From CAYVZU01 sp964455935 (lineage in GTDB: Bacteria; Fibrobacterota; CAYVZU01): 64,000 bases of DNA. The DNA lies in assembly GCA_964455935.1 (NCBI GenBank), contig CAYVZU010000002.1, positions 28,511-92,510 of the forward strand, written 5' to 3'. Below the pieces are notes generated by a model. That model did no database searches and was not told the DNA's origin. It saw only the letters and a program-made list of their open reading frames with translations. Position numbers and translations under genes: made by a program. Shown here piece after piece: positions 9,454-18,508 of this stretch (position 1 is the stretch's first letter; each line of letters opens with the position of its first letter).

Positions 9454-11664
9454 ATGAAGACAACCATCCGCATTGGCGGCATGCATTGCGCGGCCTGCGT
9501 AGGCCGAATTGAGCGCAAAATCGGCGCACTCGAAGGTGTCGAACAGGTGACGGTGAGTCTGCCCGCTGAGAACGCTTCGATCGTGTTCGACCCCAAGCGA
9601 ATTCGAATCGACCGGATTGCCGAGATCATCCGCAAAACCGGCTACGAATACCTGGGCGAGGAGACGGACCGCTTGACATTGTCCGAAAGCGGTCCCAACC
9701 TAAAACAGCTTCGAGGCCGTTTTTGGGCGGGGCTCCTGAGCGGGACCGGCCTGATGATCCTGATGCATTTCCATCCTCCCCTGCCCGTACCGCTGTCGCT
9801 GTTGATGTTGATCGTCGCTCTGCCTCTTCTATCCTATGTGGGGTCCCCGATTATCAAGGCCGCTTTTTTTGCTTTGCGCAGCGGCGCATTGACCATGGAC
9901 GTAATGTACGCAATGGGAATTGGCGTCGCATTTGCATCGAGCGTTCTGGCCACCGCGGGCCTGTTTCTCACCCATGAATTCCTTTTCTACGATACGGCCC
10001 TGATGCTCGCCGGGTTCCTTCTCCTGGGCCGTTATCTTGAAGCAAGGGCCCGGCATGGAACCTCGGATGCCATTCGAAAACTGATGGGCCTGCGGCCGCG
10101 CACCGCCACGCTGATTGAAGCCAAAGGCGAAACCGAAGTGCCGGTCGAGACGCTGACGCCGGGGGCACTGTTGCGCGTGCGGCCCTCCCAGCAGGTCCCT
10201 GTCGATGGCGTGATCGAAGAGGGCAAAAGCTTCGTGGACGAATCCATGATCACGGGCGAACCCTTGCCGGTTTGGAGAGACAAAGGTGCCAACGTGACCG
10301 GGGGCACGCTCAATAAATCGGGCGTGCTGAAAGTCAGGGCCACCCGCACGGGCAGGCAAACCATCCTGTCGCAAATCATAGACTTGGTGGCCCAGGCTCA
10401 GTCGTCAAAACCGCCGTTGGCCCGCCTGGCGGACCGGGCGGTTTCGTATTTCATCCCCGCCATCCTGGCTGTGGCCGTTGGATCCTCCATACTCTGGTTT
10501 ATTTCCGGTCACCCCTTTGTGGATGTCCTGCGCACATTCATCTCGGTGGTGGTTGTCGCCTGCCCCTGCGCGCTGGGCCTGGCAACCCCAACCGCGGTTA
10601 TTGTCGGGGTGGGACGCGGGGCCAGCCTGGGCATTCTCATTCGCAATGGAGAGGCCCTTGAACGGGCGCAAAAAGCCGATACGGTTATATTCGATAAAAC
10701 CGGAACGCTCACCCAGGGCATGCCCGAAGTGGTCGAGGTGCACGCTTTGGGCGTTGCGGAGCAGCAATTGCTTTCTTTGGCCGCGGCCCTGGAGAACAAT
10801 TCGGTGCACCCGCTGGCCGGGGCCGTACTCCGCAAAGCCCATGAGATGTCGGTTCCCATTCCCGAAGCAAGCGATGTGACCATTATGGAAGGCCGGGGAT
10901 TGCGCGGCCGCGTGGCAACCTTGGAGGTGCTGCTTGGAAATCCAGCATGGGCTATCCGAATGGGTCTCGCTTTGCCGGGTGATCTCCCCGGCAGGATCGA
11001 TTCCCTCGAGCGCGGCGGGAGGACCGTTGCCCTTGTCGCCTGGGAGGGTTCGGTTCGCGGACTCCTGGCCTTCGAAGATTCCTTGCGGCCCGATGCCGTG
11101 GAGGCCGTGAGAGAACTGGCGGCCATGGGTCTTCGCCCGATCCTGGCGACCGGCGATCATGCCGTCAATGCCAACAATGTGGCCGGCCGCGTGGGAATTA
11201 CCGAAATTCGCGCAAGCCTTATGCCGCGGGAAAAAGCCGACCTGATTCGGGAAATCCAGAACCGGGGCCATTGCGTTGTTTTTGCCGGAGACGGGGTCAA
11301 CGATGCGCCGGCCCTTGCCCAAGCGGACCTGGGCCTGGCCATGGGAGGCGGAACCGACATCGCGATGGAAGCCGGAGATATTGTTCTAATGAGCGGAAAC
11401 CTTAGCGGCGTGGCAGCGGCCGTACAACTCAGCCGAAAAGTCCTTGCGCGCATTCGCCAGAACCTTTTTTGGGCGGTGGCCTACAATTTGGCGCTGGTTC
11501 CGTTGGCGGCGGGCCTTCTTTTCCCATTCACGGGAATCGCCTTTCGGCCCGAGTACGGAGCTTTGGCCATGGCCTTAAGCTCCGTTAGCGTGGTTTCCTT
11601 CTCGTTGCTTCTGAAAGCCTATACGCCTCCGGCGCTGAAGAAGAAAGCAGATTTGGGAGTTTAG
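9454..11664 (+). CDS. copA: Copper-translocating P1B-type ATPase
   Basis: A 736-residue membrane pump exporting Cu(I) with ATP. A single N-terminal heavy-metal domain carries GMHCAAC (C12, C15). The membrane metal motif is CPC (residues 370-372, in VVACPCALGLATP), the phosphorylation site is DKTGTLT (D414), the nucleotide domain has the SVHPLA His-Pro element, and the hinge is GDGVNDAP near 612. These features define the copper/silver class. I chose ATG at 9454 because the metal domain starts at once; GTG at 9412 in the same frame would add 14 residues unlike the family. The ferredoxin gene precedes it and the histidine-kinase gene converges on it. Confidence 0.95.
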   Translation: MKTTIRIGGMHCAACVGRIERKIGALEGVEQVTVSLPAENASIVFDPKRIRIDRIAEIIRKTGYEYLGEETDRLTLSESGPNLKQLRGRFWAGLLSGTGLMILMHFHPPLPVPLSLLMLIVALPLLSYVGSPIIKAAFFALRSGALTMDVMYAMGIGVAFASSVLATAGLFLTHEFLFYDTALMLAGFLLLGRYLEARARHGTSDAIRKLMGLRPRTATLIEAKGETEVPVETLTPGALLRVRPSQQVPVDGVIEEGKSFVDESMITGEPLPVWRDKGANVTGGTLNKSGVLKVRATRTGRQTILSQIIDLVAQAQSSKPPLARLADRAVSYFIPAILAVAVGSSILWFISGHPFVDVLRTFISVVVVACPCALGLATPTAVIVGVGRGASLGILIRNGEALERAQKADTVIFDKTGTLTQGMPEVVEVHALGVAEQQLLSLAAALENNSVHPLAGAVLRKAHEMSVPIPEASDVTIMEGRGLRGRVATLEVLLGNPAWAIRMGLALPGDLPGRIDSLERGGRTVALVAWEGSVRGLLAFEDSLRPDAVEAVRELAAMGLRPILATGDHAVNANNVAGRVGITEIRASLMPREKADLIREIQNRGHCVVFAGDGVNDAPALAQADLGLAMGGGTDIAMEAGDIVLMSGNLSGVAAAVQLSRKVLARIRQNLFWAVAYNLALVPLAAGLLFPFTGIAFRPEYGALAMALSSVSVVSFSLLLKAYTPPALKKKADLGV

Positions 11665-11742
11665 AATCGATCTACATGGACCCGGAGTCGGTCCCGTACC
11701 GTGCCCGCCTTCTCCGTTCTTCTCTTGACCTACAGCCTCCAA

Positions 11743-14424
11743 CTAATCGCCTACAGCCTTTTTCTGCTTGGGCTGCTCCGACTCAAACACAGGCAGGAAC
11801 ACCTCGACACAGCATCCCGGGCCATCATTGTTATTGCGAATCGAGACCGATCCGCCGTGATTCTCAATCAGCCGCTTTACGATGCTCAGCCCAAGACCGC
11901 AACCCCCTTTGCGGGTCGTGAAAAAGGGATCGAAAACCTTGTCTATATAATCCGGCCGAATGCCGCTTCCCTGGTCCAGAACACGCACCCATGCGGTTTC
12001 CTTGTCCGACGCGGAAAGATGCAAACGGATTTCGCTTTGGGCCGGGCTGTGCTGCGCAGCATTTTCGAATAAATTAATGAAGACCTGCTGAATCTTCGTG
12101 GACTCGGCATGAATTCGGATGCCATCGCTTTCCGGGTCCGGCAGAATTTTGATTTCGATCTGCTTGCCAATCCGGGATTGTCTCCATTGTCGCGCGGCCT
12201 CTTCGCAAATCCTCAGCAGCGATTGCGGACGCATATTCATCTTGGCAATGGGGCGGCCCAGATCAAGCAGGTCCTGCATTAGAATCGAAAGCCGGTTTAC
12301 CTGGTCGCGCATGTGCTCGGCATACGGCTGGAACTCTTGACGCTCTCCCAATTCCTGAAAAAGCGCCTCGGTAATGGCCAGAATCGCGTTAAGCGGGTTG
12401 CGTACCTCATGGGCCACTCCGGAGGCAAGCTGGCCCACCACGTTCATCTCATGGGCATAGCGAAGCCTGTTCTGCATCAAGTCCCGCTCGATCTCATGGG
12501 CCACATAATTCGCGAAGATCTCAAGCAAATGCGTCTCGTATTCGGAGAATGCGCGCTCCTTAAAATCGACCGTGAAAAGAAGGCCCAGCAGCTCGCCTTC
12601 CCGGCCCAGGATTGGTACCCCGACATAGGAACGAAAATCGTAGTCTTTAAAACAATGGGCGGCCGGAAACTGTTGGCGCAGGCCTCCGCGGAATTGGCAC
12701 ACCCGTTTTTGCCGATACACCTCGGCGCAGGGCCCGCAGCGAACGGAAACCGCGCCTTCGTGAAAAATGGAGCCGCCGAAAAACTGCGAAATGCTCTTGG
12801 ATTTATCTTTCTCAAGCCGGCAAATCACGGAATACGGCGTACCCAGCAGATTTGAGATATTCAGGACCACCTGATCGTAAAGCGACTCCATTCCCCCGGC
12901 ATACTTGGTTGAAATCTCATAGACCGCCTCCATGGCACGATGGCGCTGCGAGAGTGCCTCCTCTGCCTTAATCCGCTCGAGGATCTCCTCTTTGAGAAGC
13001 TTGTTTGCGCGCAGCAGTTCGGCCGTTCGGATTTCAACACGGCGTTCCATTTCCTCGTTGGCCCGCTGCAAAACAGCTTCGGCCGATTTGCCGGCCGTGA
13101 TGTCTTTGCCGGCGCCGATGATGGCCGTAACCTGGTTGTCAGGCCCCCAGACAGGCCGCCCAACAACGTGCCACCAGATCACTCGGCCGTCCATGGCCTG
13201 GGTTCGCATCTCGAACTCACCCACGTTGCCGGCCAGCAACACTCGGTGGAATTCCTGCAGTCGCGGCCGGTCCGCGGCGAGAATGAAAGGACCCCAATCC
13301 TTCGGGTTTTGCACATTCTGCGCCGAATACCCCAAAAGCTCGAATAGATCGCGCGTCGCCCAGGCCAGGATTGGGCGGCCGTTTTCGATCCGGAATTTGA
13401 AAATCAGGTCCGAGGTCAATTCGAGAACTAGCCGATAGCGCTCCTTTGCCTCCTGCAGGTCGTGCTCGACCTGCTTTCGGGCCGTGATGTCTGTAACCAT
13501 TCCTAGAATCCCCGTTTGTCCTGTGGGTTCGCCAAAGGGACAAATGGATTCGAGGCACCAGATCGTGGAACCGTCACGCCGAAGTAGACGGCGCTCGCGC
13601 ACACCGCGTCTGCGCCGCTCGGGAACCGGCCCGGCCAGGTAGTTCCGCTCACTGTCTGCGATCATCTCCAGAAGAGGCCGATCGATCATTTCCGCGGCGG
13701 TGTACCCCAACAGCTCGGCCATCCGCTGGTTTACATAGCTGATGCGGCGATCGCTATTGACGATCCAAACCCCCTCCTGTGCCGTTTCGACGATGTTGCG
13801 GTATTTTTCCTCGGCCCTGCGCAACGAATCCTCGGCGCGCTGCTTCTGCAAGGCAACCGCGGCCTGGTGAACGAACGCCTGAATAACATCGATCTCCGGC
13901 AGATGCCCATCGCACAGGGTGAGAATGGCTACGGTCCCCAGGATATCACTCTGGATAGCGAATGGAATGGCGTAGACGCCCTTGATCCCGAAGCCCGCTT
14001 CGAACCGGCCACACAAGTCCTTTGGGAGTTGCTCGAAGGTCAATTCGTGAAGCCCTCCTTCCACGTGAAGCAACCGGCCGGCGGCGACCAGGGCATGGTA
14101 TTTTGGGGTGACTTCGAATGTCAGACCGTTCGGATCGCGCCCCAAAGCCTGCGGTATCCGCGATAGAATTTCCGCGGGCCCCGCCAAGGCGCGAAGAATG
14201 GTTTTGTGAGCAACCGGATCATAATCGTTTACAAGAATCACAGCGCTTGGAATAAGACTGGCGATCTGGTCGGCAATGAACTGAAATGGCGGCCCCTGTT
14301 CGGGACGCGCCACAAAATGCATGGCGCAGCGTGACAGGAAAGCCATGGATTCGATTGCGCGGGCGATTTCCTGTTCCACACCTGACCGGAGGGGATTGGT
14401 TAAGGGAAGATTGGGAGCATCCAT
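11743..14424 (-). CDS. Soluble multi-sensor histidine kinase (GAF-PAS-PAS-GAF-HisKA-HATPase)
   Basis: An 893-residue protein with no membrane segment. The order is: GAF-like domain (about 25-200), first PAS (about 205-325, ending with the PAC-like GILGMVTDIT), second PAS (about 335-455, ending IIGAGKDIT), coiled coil (455-510), second GAF (about 515-655), dimerisation/phosphoacceptor domain with H672 in VAHEVRNPLNAI, and an ATPase domain with DQGSGI (about 816) and GCGLGLSI (about 841). All catalytic boxes are intact, so it should autophosphorylate. No response regulator gene is adjacent, making it an orphan sensor. Signals are not predictable; GAF and PAS domains often bind small ligands, haem or flavin. 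Confidence 0.93.
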   Translation of the reverse strand: MDAPNLPLTNPLRSGVEQEIARAIESMAFLSRCAMHFVARPEQGPPFQFIADQIASLIPSAVILVNDYDPVAHKTILRALAGPAEILSRIPQALGRDPNGLTFEVTPKYHALVAAGRLLHVEGGLHELTFEQLPKDLCGRFEAGFGIKGVYAIPFAIQSDILGTVAILTLCDGHLPEIDVIQAFVHQAAVALQKQRAEDSLRRAEEKYRNIVETAQEGVWIVNSDRRISYVNQRMAELLGYTAAEMIDRPLLEMIADSERNYLAGPVPERRRRGVRERRLLRRDGSTIWCLESICPFGEPTGQTGILGMVTDITARKQVEHDLQEAKERYRLVLELTSDLIFKFRIENGRPILAWATRDLFELLGYSAQNVQNPKDWGPFILAADRPRLQEFHRVLLAGNVGEFEMRTQAMDGRVIWWHVVGRPVWGPDNQVTAIIGAGKDITAGKSAEAVLQRANEEMERRVEIRTAELLRANKLLKEEILERIKAEEALSQRHRAMEAVYEISTKYAGGMESLYDQVVLNISNLLGTPYSVICRLEKDKSKSISQFFGGSIFHEGAVSVRCGPCAEVYRQKRVCQFRGGLRQQFPAAHCFKDYDFRSYVGVPILGREGELLGLLFTVDFKERAFSEYETHLLEIFANYVAHEIERDLMQNRLRYAHEMNVVGQLASGVAHEVRNPLNAILAITEALFQELGERQEFQPYAEHMRDQVNRLSILMQDLLDLGRPIAKMNMRPQSLLRICEEAARQWRQSRIGKQIEIKILPDPESDGIRIHAESTKIQQVFINLFENAAQHSPAQSEIRLHLSASDKETAWVRVLDQGSGIRPDYIDKVFDPFFTTRKGGCGLGLSIVKRLIENHGGSVSIRNNNDGPGCCVEVFLPVFESEQPKQKKAVGD

Positions 14425-14757
14425 GAATTTCTATTCCGGCGGGCCCTTCGGCGGTTTTATCGCACAACGAAGTGCCGGGGTGCCGCCAATTCCCCGTTGA
14501 TAAATCCCGGGACTTTCGACCTTGGCTAAGGTGGCGTGAAACAAGCAAAAACCGGAAAACCGGATGGAATCATTCAAAACCGGAAAACAGGACTTGCTTC
14601 GCCGTGACTGCCAATTCCAAAAGGAACTTCGCGGTCCGATCAACTCTTCCTTTCTTGCCAAACAGCACCGAATATCATATACACTTTCATGCTTAGTTGA
14701 GTCCACAATTGAATGCAAAATAAACCGGAGGCTTTGCGGCAAATCCGCCAAACCCGT
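14425..14757. other. Gene-free stretch
   Basis: Lies between the histidine kinase start and the end of the Yip1-type gene, both on the minus strand. Open frames here are short and show no family features. It presumably carries the kinase promoter, but I could not pick out a convincing one. Confidence 0.4.
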
Positions 14758-15288
14758 TTAAGACCCGCGCATTCCTCCAAAAAACAGAAACAGTGCAATC
14801 AAAACGAGAGCCTGGACCAACCAACCAACCAGACACACACCAACAGCCCGGAAGGTGCTTTTGTAATCAAGCGCCTGCCGTACGGCAACCACCATGGCCA
14901 GAAGCATCCAAATCGAAGCAGCGAAGAAAATTATTCCCGAAAGCCCCGGAACAAGACCTAAAACCCGAATCAATCCGGGGGAACTGGAAAAGCCAATGGT
15001 ACGCAGCAATTCGCCATAGTCTGTCCGGGTCTGCGGTTCGGGAAAAAAACGTTTTCCAATAAAAAATGTGATATAGGCCCAGATAAACCACCCCAGCAAA
15101 GCCGAAACCGTACCGGCGACCATACCGGGAAGCGCACCCCTGTGATAGGTCCCCACACCGGCCGCAAGGCTTGAAAGAACCACAACCAGCATGGCCTGGC
15201 TCAGGGCGCCTCGGTCGGCCTCCACCTCTTCATACACCGAGGACTCAAGCTTGGCTGCGCGGACCATGCGTCCGGCGATTTCATTCAT
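14758..15288 (-). CDS. Yip1-family integral membrane protein
   Basis: The 176-residue protein starts MNEIAGRMVRAAKLESSVY after a strong ribosome site (GGAGGAGG four bases upstream on the minus strand). This fixes the start at 15288 although the frame is open further. A soluble N-terminal segment of about 30 residues precedes five hydrophobic segments. The FSSSPGLIRVLGLVPGL element between the third and fourth is typical of the bacterial Yip1 family. Function in bacteria is unknown. It is not tightly linked to its neighbours. Confidence 0.75.
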   Translation of the reverse strand: MNEIAGRMVRAAKLESSVYEEVEADRGALSQAMLVVVLSSLAAGVGTYHRGALPGMVAGTVSALLGWFIWAYITFFIGKRFFPEPQTRTDYGELLRTIGFSSSPGLIRVLGLVPGLSGIIFFAASIWMLLAMVVAVRQALDYKSTFRAVGVCLVGWLVQALVLIALFLFFGGMRGS

Positions 15289-15418
15289 AATGCCTCCTCC
15301 ATGGTTTTCATTGCAGAAGCCCATCCCGAACGCAGTCGGGGGCTGGTCCAAAGACATAGATGGTGAAAGGCAAGGGTCGAGTCAAGGATTATCAGAGCGC
15401 GATAGGAGGACGCGAAGC

Positions 15419-15565
15419 ATGGAAGAGGATGGAAGGCATTCAGGGACGCCGGAACGGCGCATACTTGACCCGAAACCCTTTCAGCGCCTGCGGGTAAGAA
15501 TTAACAACCTTTGGAGGGCCGTAAAGAGCCGCTTGTCATGCCTTGGACAATCCCCGCTCATTTAA
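15419..15565 (+). CDS. Possible small basic peptide
   Basis: A 48-codon frame from ATG at 15419, preceded by AGGAGG at 15403-15408. The product is arginine-rich, soluble, and has one cysteine. Its end overlaps the 3' end of the STAS gene on the other strand by 30 bases. I know no family for it. The ribosome site is the main support, so it may be spurious. Confidence 0.25.
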   Translation: MEEDGRHSGTPERRILDPKPFQRLRVRINNLWRAVKSRLSCLGQSPLI

Positions 15566-16249
15566 AAACTTGCGGGCGGACTCCAGACTGGGAAAGAAAT
15601 GAAAAAGCTCGTGAAGATTAAGAATATCGAAGAGATCCCGGATAATACGGTTTGCACGCGCGCAGGCGATCACGCCGCCCTTCCTGTGAAAGCCGTCGGC
15701 AAACCGCACCAGGCCGCCAATGACGATGCTGTCCAGAATTCCAAGGTCGCCAAAATCGAATTCGGCAAATTGCACGGAGGGGCCGATCTTCAAAAGCTTC
15801 CGGGCCAATTCGCGTTCTTTTCGAAGCCCGGTAATCATCCCGCTCATGACAATTCTGGCCAGCACACCCTCGCATTCGACCTTCACTCCGGAAAGAGAAG
15901 GAGAAACATTTTCCTTTCCAATCAGATCTTTTTCGATTTCAAACTCCTCAAGAGTTCTGTAAATGGGAATAATTCGGTCAATGTTGGCGGTTCGCAGCAC
16001 ATTTTCCACTTCGGCGGAAGCATTGACAATGGCCAGCTCGCCTTTCGAGGCAACAATATCTTTGTGGAGCTTCACGACAAGACTGATTTCCGGGCTATAG
16101 AGATTGCGCATGGATTCCATATCTAGAGCGATGCGCACGCCGGCTTTGGCGACCAAGGACGCCAGATCCTTTTGGGCTTGATCCAGGTCCCCCGAAGGGA
16201 TGTTCTCCATGGCGGCAAGGAGATACCCGCCTGCCTGTGTAATCTTCAC
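15536..16249 (-). CDS. Tandem STAS-domain protein
   Basis: The 237-residue protein appears to be two STAS domains in a row: residues 1-110 (core ALDMESMRNLYSPEISLVVKL) and 125-237 (core FDFGDLGILDSIVIGGLVRF). STAS domains of the anti-sigma-factor antagonist type bind kinases or phosphatases and are switched by phosphorylation of a serine; S52 and S194 are candidates. The start is GTG at 16249, overlapping the fapA stop as GTGA, with GGGGGTGG upstream in fapA, so translation is coupled. Coupling to a FapA-type protein suggests a joint regulatory or surface role, not proven. Confidence 0.72.
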   Translation of the reverse strand: MKITQAGGYLLAAMENIPSGDLDQAQKDLASLVAKAGVRIALDMESMRNLYSPEISLVVKLHKDIVASKGELAIVNASAEVENVLRTANIDRIIPIYRTLEEFEIEKDLIGKENVSPSLSGVKVECEGVLARIVMSGMITGLRKERELARKLLKIGPSVQFAEFDFGDLGILDSIVIGGLVRFADGFHRKGGVIACARANRIIRDLFDILNLHELFHFFPSLESARKFLNERGLSKA

Positions 16250-17928
16250 GAGCCACCCCCTTCCGTTGCCGGTCCGGACTTGATTTCATCATCCTTCAGC
16301 CAGAATCTCTGGCCGTGCACCACTTGCTTCAGCTCCGTTCGCCGGCCGCAGAAATCCAGGATGACCATGGGATAGCCGGTTCGAATTATGATTTCGGAAT
16401 CCAACGTGATTGGCCCGGATTGCCGGGATGCAAGCTCGGCGCGCTTCGCCTGAACGTACTCCAACTTCTTGCCAAGCGAGATATATTCATCCATCACCTT
16501 CTTGAGTTCCAATTTGGCTTTTTCCCCCAGCGACTCGGTCTTGCGGATCATGCTATTCATCAGCTTCAGCCGCTTTTCGACCGGCTCCCGGGCAATGTTG
16601 ATTTTGGCCTCCAACGCCTCAAGTTCCTTCGCTTTTTTGTCGCCCTTCTCAAGGTCGAAGCGTGCCACACGCAGTATGGTCGCAAGCCCTTTGGCAATTC
16701 CCGCTTCATAAACCTCAATTCGTTTGGAGGCCGACAAAACGCCTCCGGCCGCGACGCCTCCCCGTTCGCACAGGAAAATCGACTCGGCCCGCGCCTGGCA
16801 GTGAAGAAGGTGCTTTGAAGCCTTCAATTGGCCCTCCGTTTCCAGGAAGGCCTGCTGCGCGAAACCGACTTCGATGTCATGCTTGGCAATGAGCCGGGCT
16901 TTGTCGCCGCCCAATACTCCGCTATGCACCACGATGCTGCCGTTGCGCGAAACTACTTCGGCGGCTTCCACCCCGCCCTGAATGAGAATGTCCTCGTCGG
17001 CTTCCACCCGGAAACCCGTTCGCACGGACCCCTTGATAACCACGGCCCCCTGGTATTTAATGTTTCCGGTCGAATAATCAACATCTTTTTCGAGCGTTAA
17101 AACGCGACCGATACAAATCAGGCCGTCTCTCTCGAAGAGAAAGCCCCGGCAGGCGGCAATTAATTTCTTTCCATCCTCGGAGATGGTGGTATTTTCGCCG
17201 GCCGGCAGGCCGGCGTCTTCGCCTTTCCTACATGGCACAACTTTCCCATAAACGTCCTGGCCGTCTTCCCCCGAGGTTGGCGGAAGGCGCGTCGCGATGA
17301 CATCATTCTCACTGACCTGGCGGAACGTCTTGATACCCTTGAAATCGACCCGCCCATCCAGTCTCTCGCGCGGCTTATTGTCCGGCGTCACGACAACTTC
17401 GAAGCTGATCTGAGCATTCACCCCGTGGCGCGGCGGTTTGCCTTTGGCCACATTTACGGGAGTGTTTGGGGTGCTTGCCTTGGTAAGGCCCGCAACCGCG
17501 GCCTCATCGACCGGGCAGATGATCCCAAGCCCTCGCAAACGGTACAGAATATCCTGGGCCGCGATCTGAACCCCGGCTTGGGCCGCCTCGGCGCTCACCG
17601 TCACCGCAACGTTCATCCGGTCATCGGAAACCGTGACAAGAATATATTTGTCCTTGCTCAGATCGTAATATTCGAAAGGCGCTCCGATTCGTTCGGGCGC
17701 TCCCCGGCCGCGGTTGACCACGTCCTCGATGCGCGCCCAATCGACGTTCAGCGCCCGGGCATCAAGGAGTTCCTGGCGGATCTTGGGCAGGTCGAGCACT
17801 TCTTTCTGGTCCCGGCTGACACTCAGATACCAGCCATCCGGGCGCTTTTCGATCCGATTAAAAAAGGCCGTGAGCAAGCCGGGCGTGCCATTGACGGCAG
17901 GAGAAGGCGGGGTCGAGTTTGATTCCAT
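16246..17928 (-). CDS. fapA: FapA-family (DUF342) polymer-forming protein
   Basis: The 560-residue protein has the layout of FapA/DUF342: an N-terminal region of about 190 residues, a DFKGIKTFRQVSENDVIA element and VYGKVVPCRKGED near residues 195-240, a beta-helix-like core rich in I/V/G (240-410), and a C-terminal coiled coil (about 430-520) ending with an ITLDSEIIIRTGYPM segment. Family members are proposed to act in flagellar assembly, polar localisation or other surface structures; no flagellar gene is visible here. It overlaps the STAS gene by four bases. The repeat element at 17983-18148 sits just upstream, so the promoter must lie close to or inside that repeat. Confidence 0.85.
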   Translation of the reverse strand: MESNSTPPSPAVNGTPGLLTAFFNRIEKRPDGWYLSVSRDQKEVLDLPKIRQELLDARALNVDWARIEDVVNRGRGAPERIGAPFEYYDLSKDKYILVTVSDDRMNVAVTVSAEAAQAGVQIAAQDILYRLRGLGIICPVDEAAVAGLTKASTPNTPVNVAKGKPPRHGVNAQISFEVVVTPDNKPRERLDGRVDFKGIKTFRQVSENDVIATRLPPTSGEDGQDVYGKVVPCRKGEDAGLPAGENTTISEDGKKLIAACRGFLFERDGLICIGRVLTLEKDVDYSTGNIKYQGAVVIKGSVRTGFRVEADEDILIQGGVEAAEVVSRNGSIVVHSGVLGGDKARLIAKHDIEVGFAQQAFLETEGQLKASKHLLHCQARAESIFLCERGGVAAGGVLSASKRIEVYEAGIAKGLATILRVARFDLEKGDKKAKELEALEAKINIAREPVEKRLKLMNSMIRKTESLGEKAKLELKKVMDEYISLGKKLEYVQAKRAELASRQSGPITLDSEIIIRTGYPMVILDFCGRRTELKQVVHGQRFWLKDDEIKSGPATEGGGS

Positions 17929-17982
17929 GAATGTTTTAAAAACTAAATCGAGACTCCGAAAATTTCAATTTTAAATTGTAGA

Positions 17983-18148
17983 TAGAGCGCATCTCAAAAA
18001 GGATTTCGCGGGCCGAAGCCCTGCGAAAACGACGCAGGCAAGGCGCGCGAAGCAGGCGTATCAGAGGGAGATACGCCGATGGAGCGCAACGAAGCTTGCG
18101 ACGTTTGCAGCCGGGCGATTCCAGAAAGCCTTTTTGAAATGCGCTCTA
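17983..18148. repeat. MITE-like inverted-repeat element, family A copy 1
   Basis: A 166-bp element starting TAGAGCGCATCTCAAAAAGG and ending with its imperfect inverse (CCTTTTTGAAATGCGCTCTA). An inner hairpin GCGTATC...GATACGC lies around 18055-18078. A second copy lies inverted at 34229-34393 with about nine of ten positions matching by eye. TA is found at both outer ends, which would fit a TA target duplication. Frames inside it encode similar peptides in both copies, but that follows from shared DNA and not from a gene. Confidence 0.85.
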
Positions 18149-18470
18149 CACAGGTTCCCATGAAACCGGCGATACGCCCTGGTGGAGTCTGCTCGAAACA
18201 TTGCGCACGGCATCGGGGGTTGACCTGCTCTCGGACGATCCGGCCGGTGAGGAGCCCATGCTGAATATTGCGCTGACTTGCGCCCGGAATTTTCTTAACC
18301 ATTCCGTGAATCCCAGGGCCTTGTCAATGGCCAATCAGACTCTCAATGAGCAGGGAGAACCCATTGACGTGATTCCGTCAACGTCCGATGTCAATCCGGG
18401 GTATCACACGGGCCTTAGCGTTATGGATTTTTTATGCGCCTGGAACGAATGCAAAGACAGGCCTGAATGA
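18138..18470 (+). pseudogene. Possible gene remnant truncated at 5' end by repeat element
   Basis: From just inside the right end of the family A element the plus frame is open for about 110 codons and reads like a soluble protein (includes LLETLRTASGVDLLSDDPAG and HTGLSVMDFLCAWNECKD). The only upstream stop lies within the repeat, as expected if insertion removed the 5' end. An internal ATG at 18258 with GAGGAG seven bases upstream could still give a 70-residue product. I do not recognise the family, so it could also be chance. Confidence 0.3.
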
Positions 18471-18508
18471 TTTCAATGTTCGGCAGGAGAAATAGCTGGA
18501 GGCAATCC

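Noticed and set aside
18079..18264. Cysteine-containing peptide frames shared by 18079-18264 (plus) and 34074-34439 (minus)
   Set aside because: The similarity follows from the two inverted copies of the family A repeat. The frames have no separate ribosome sites and the minus frame runs into trpS on the opposite strand.
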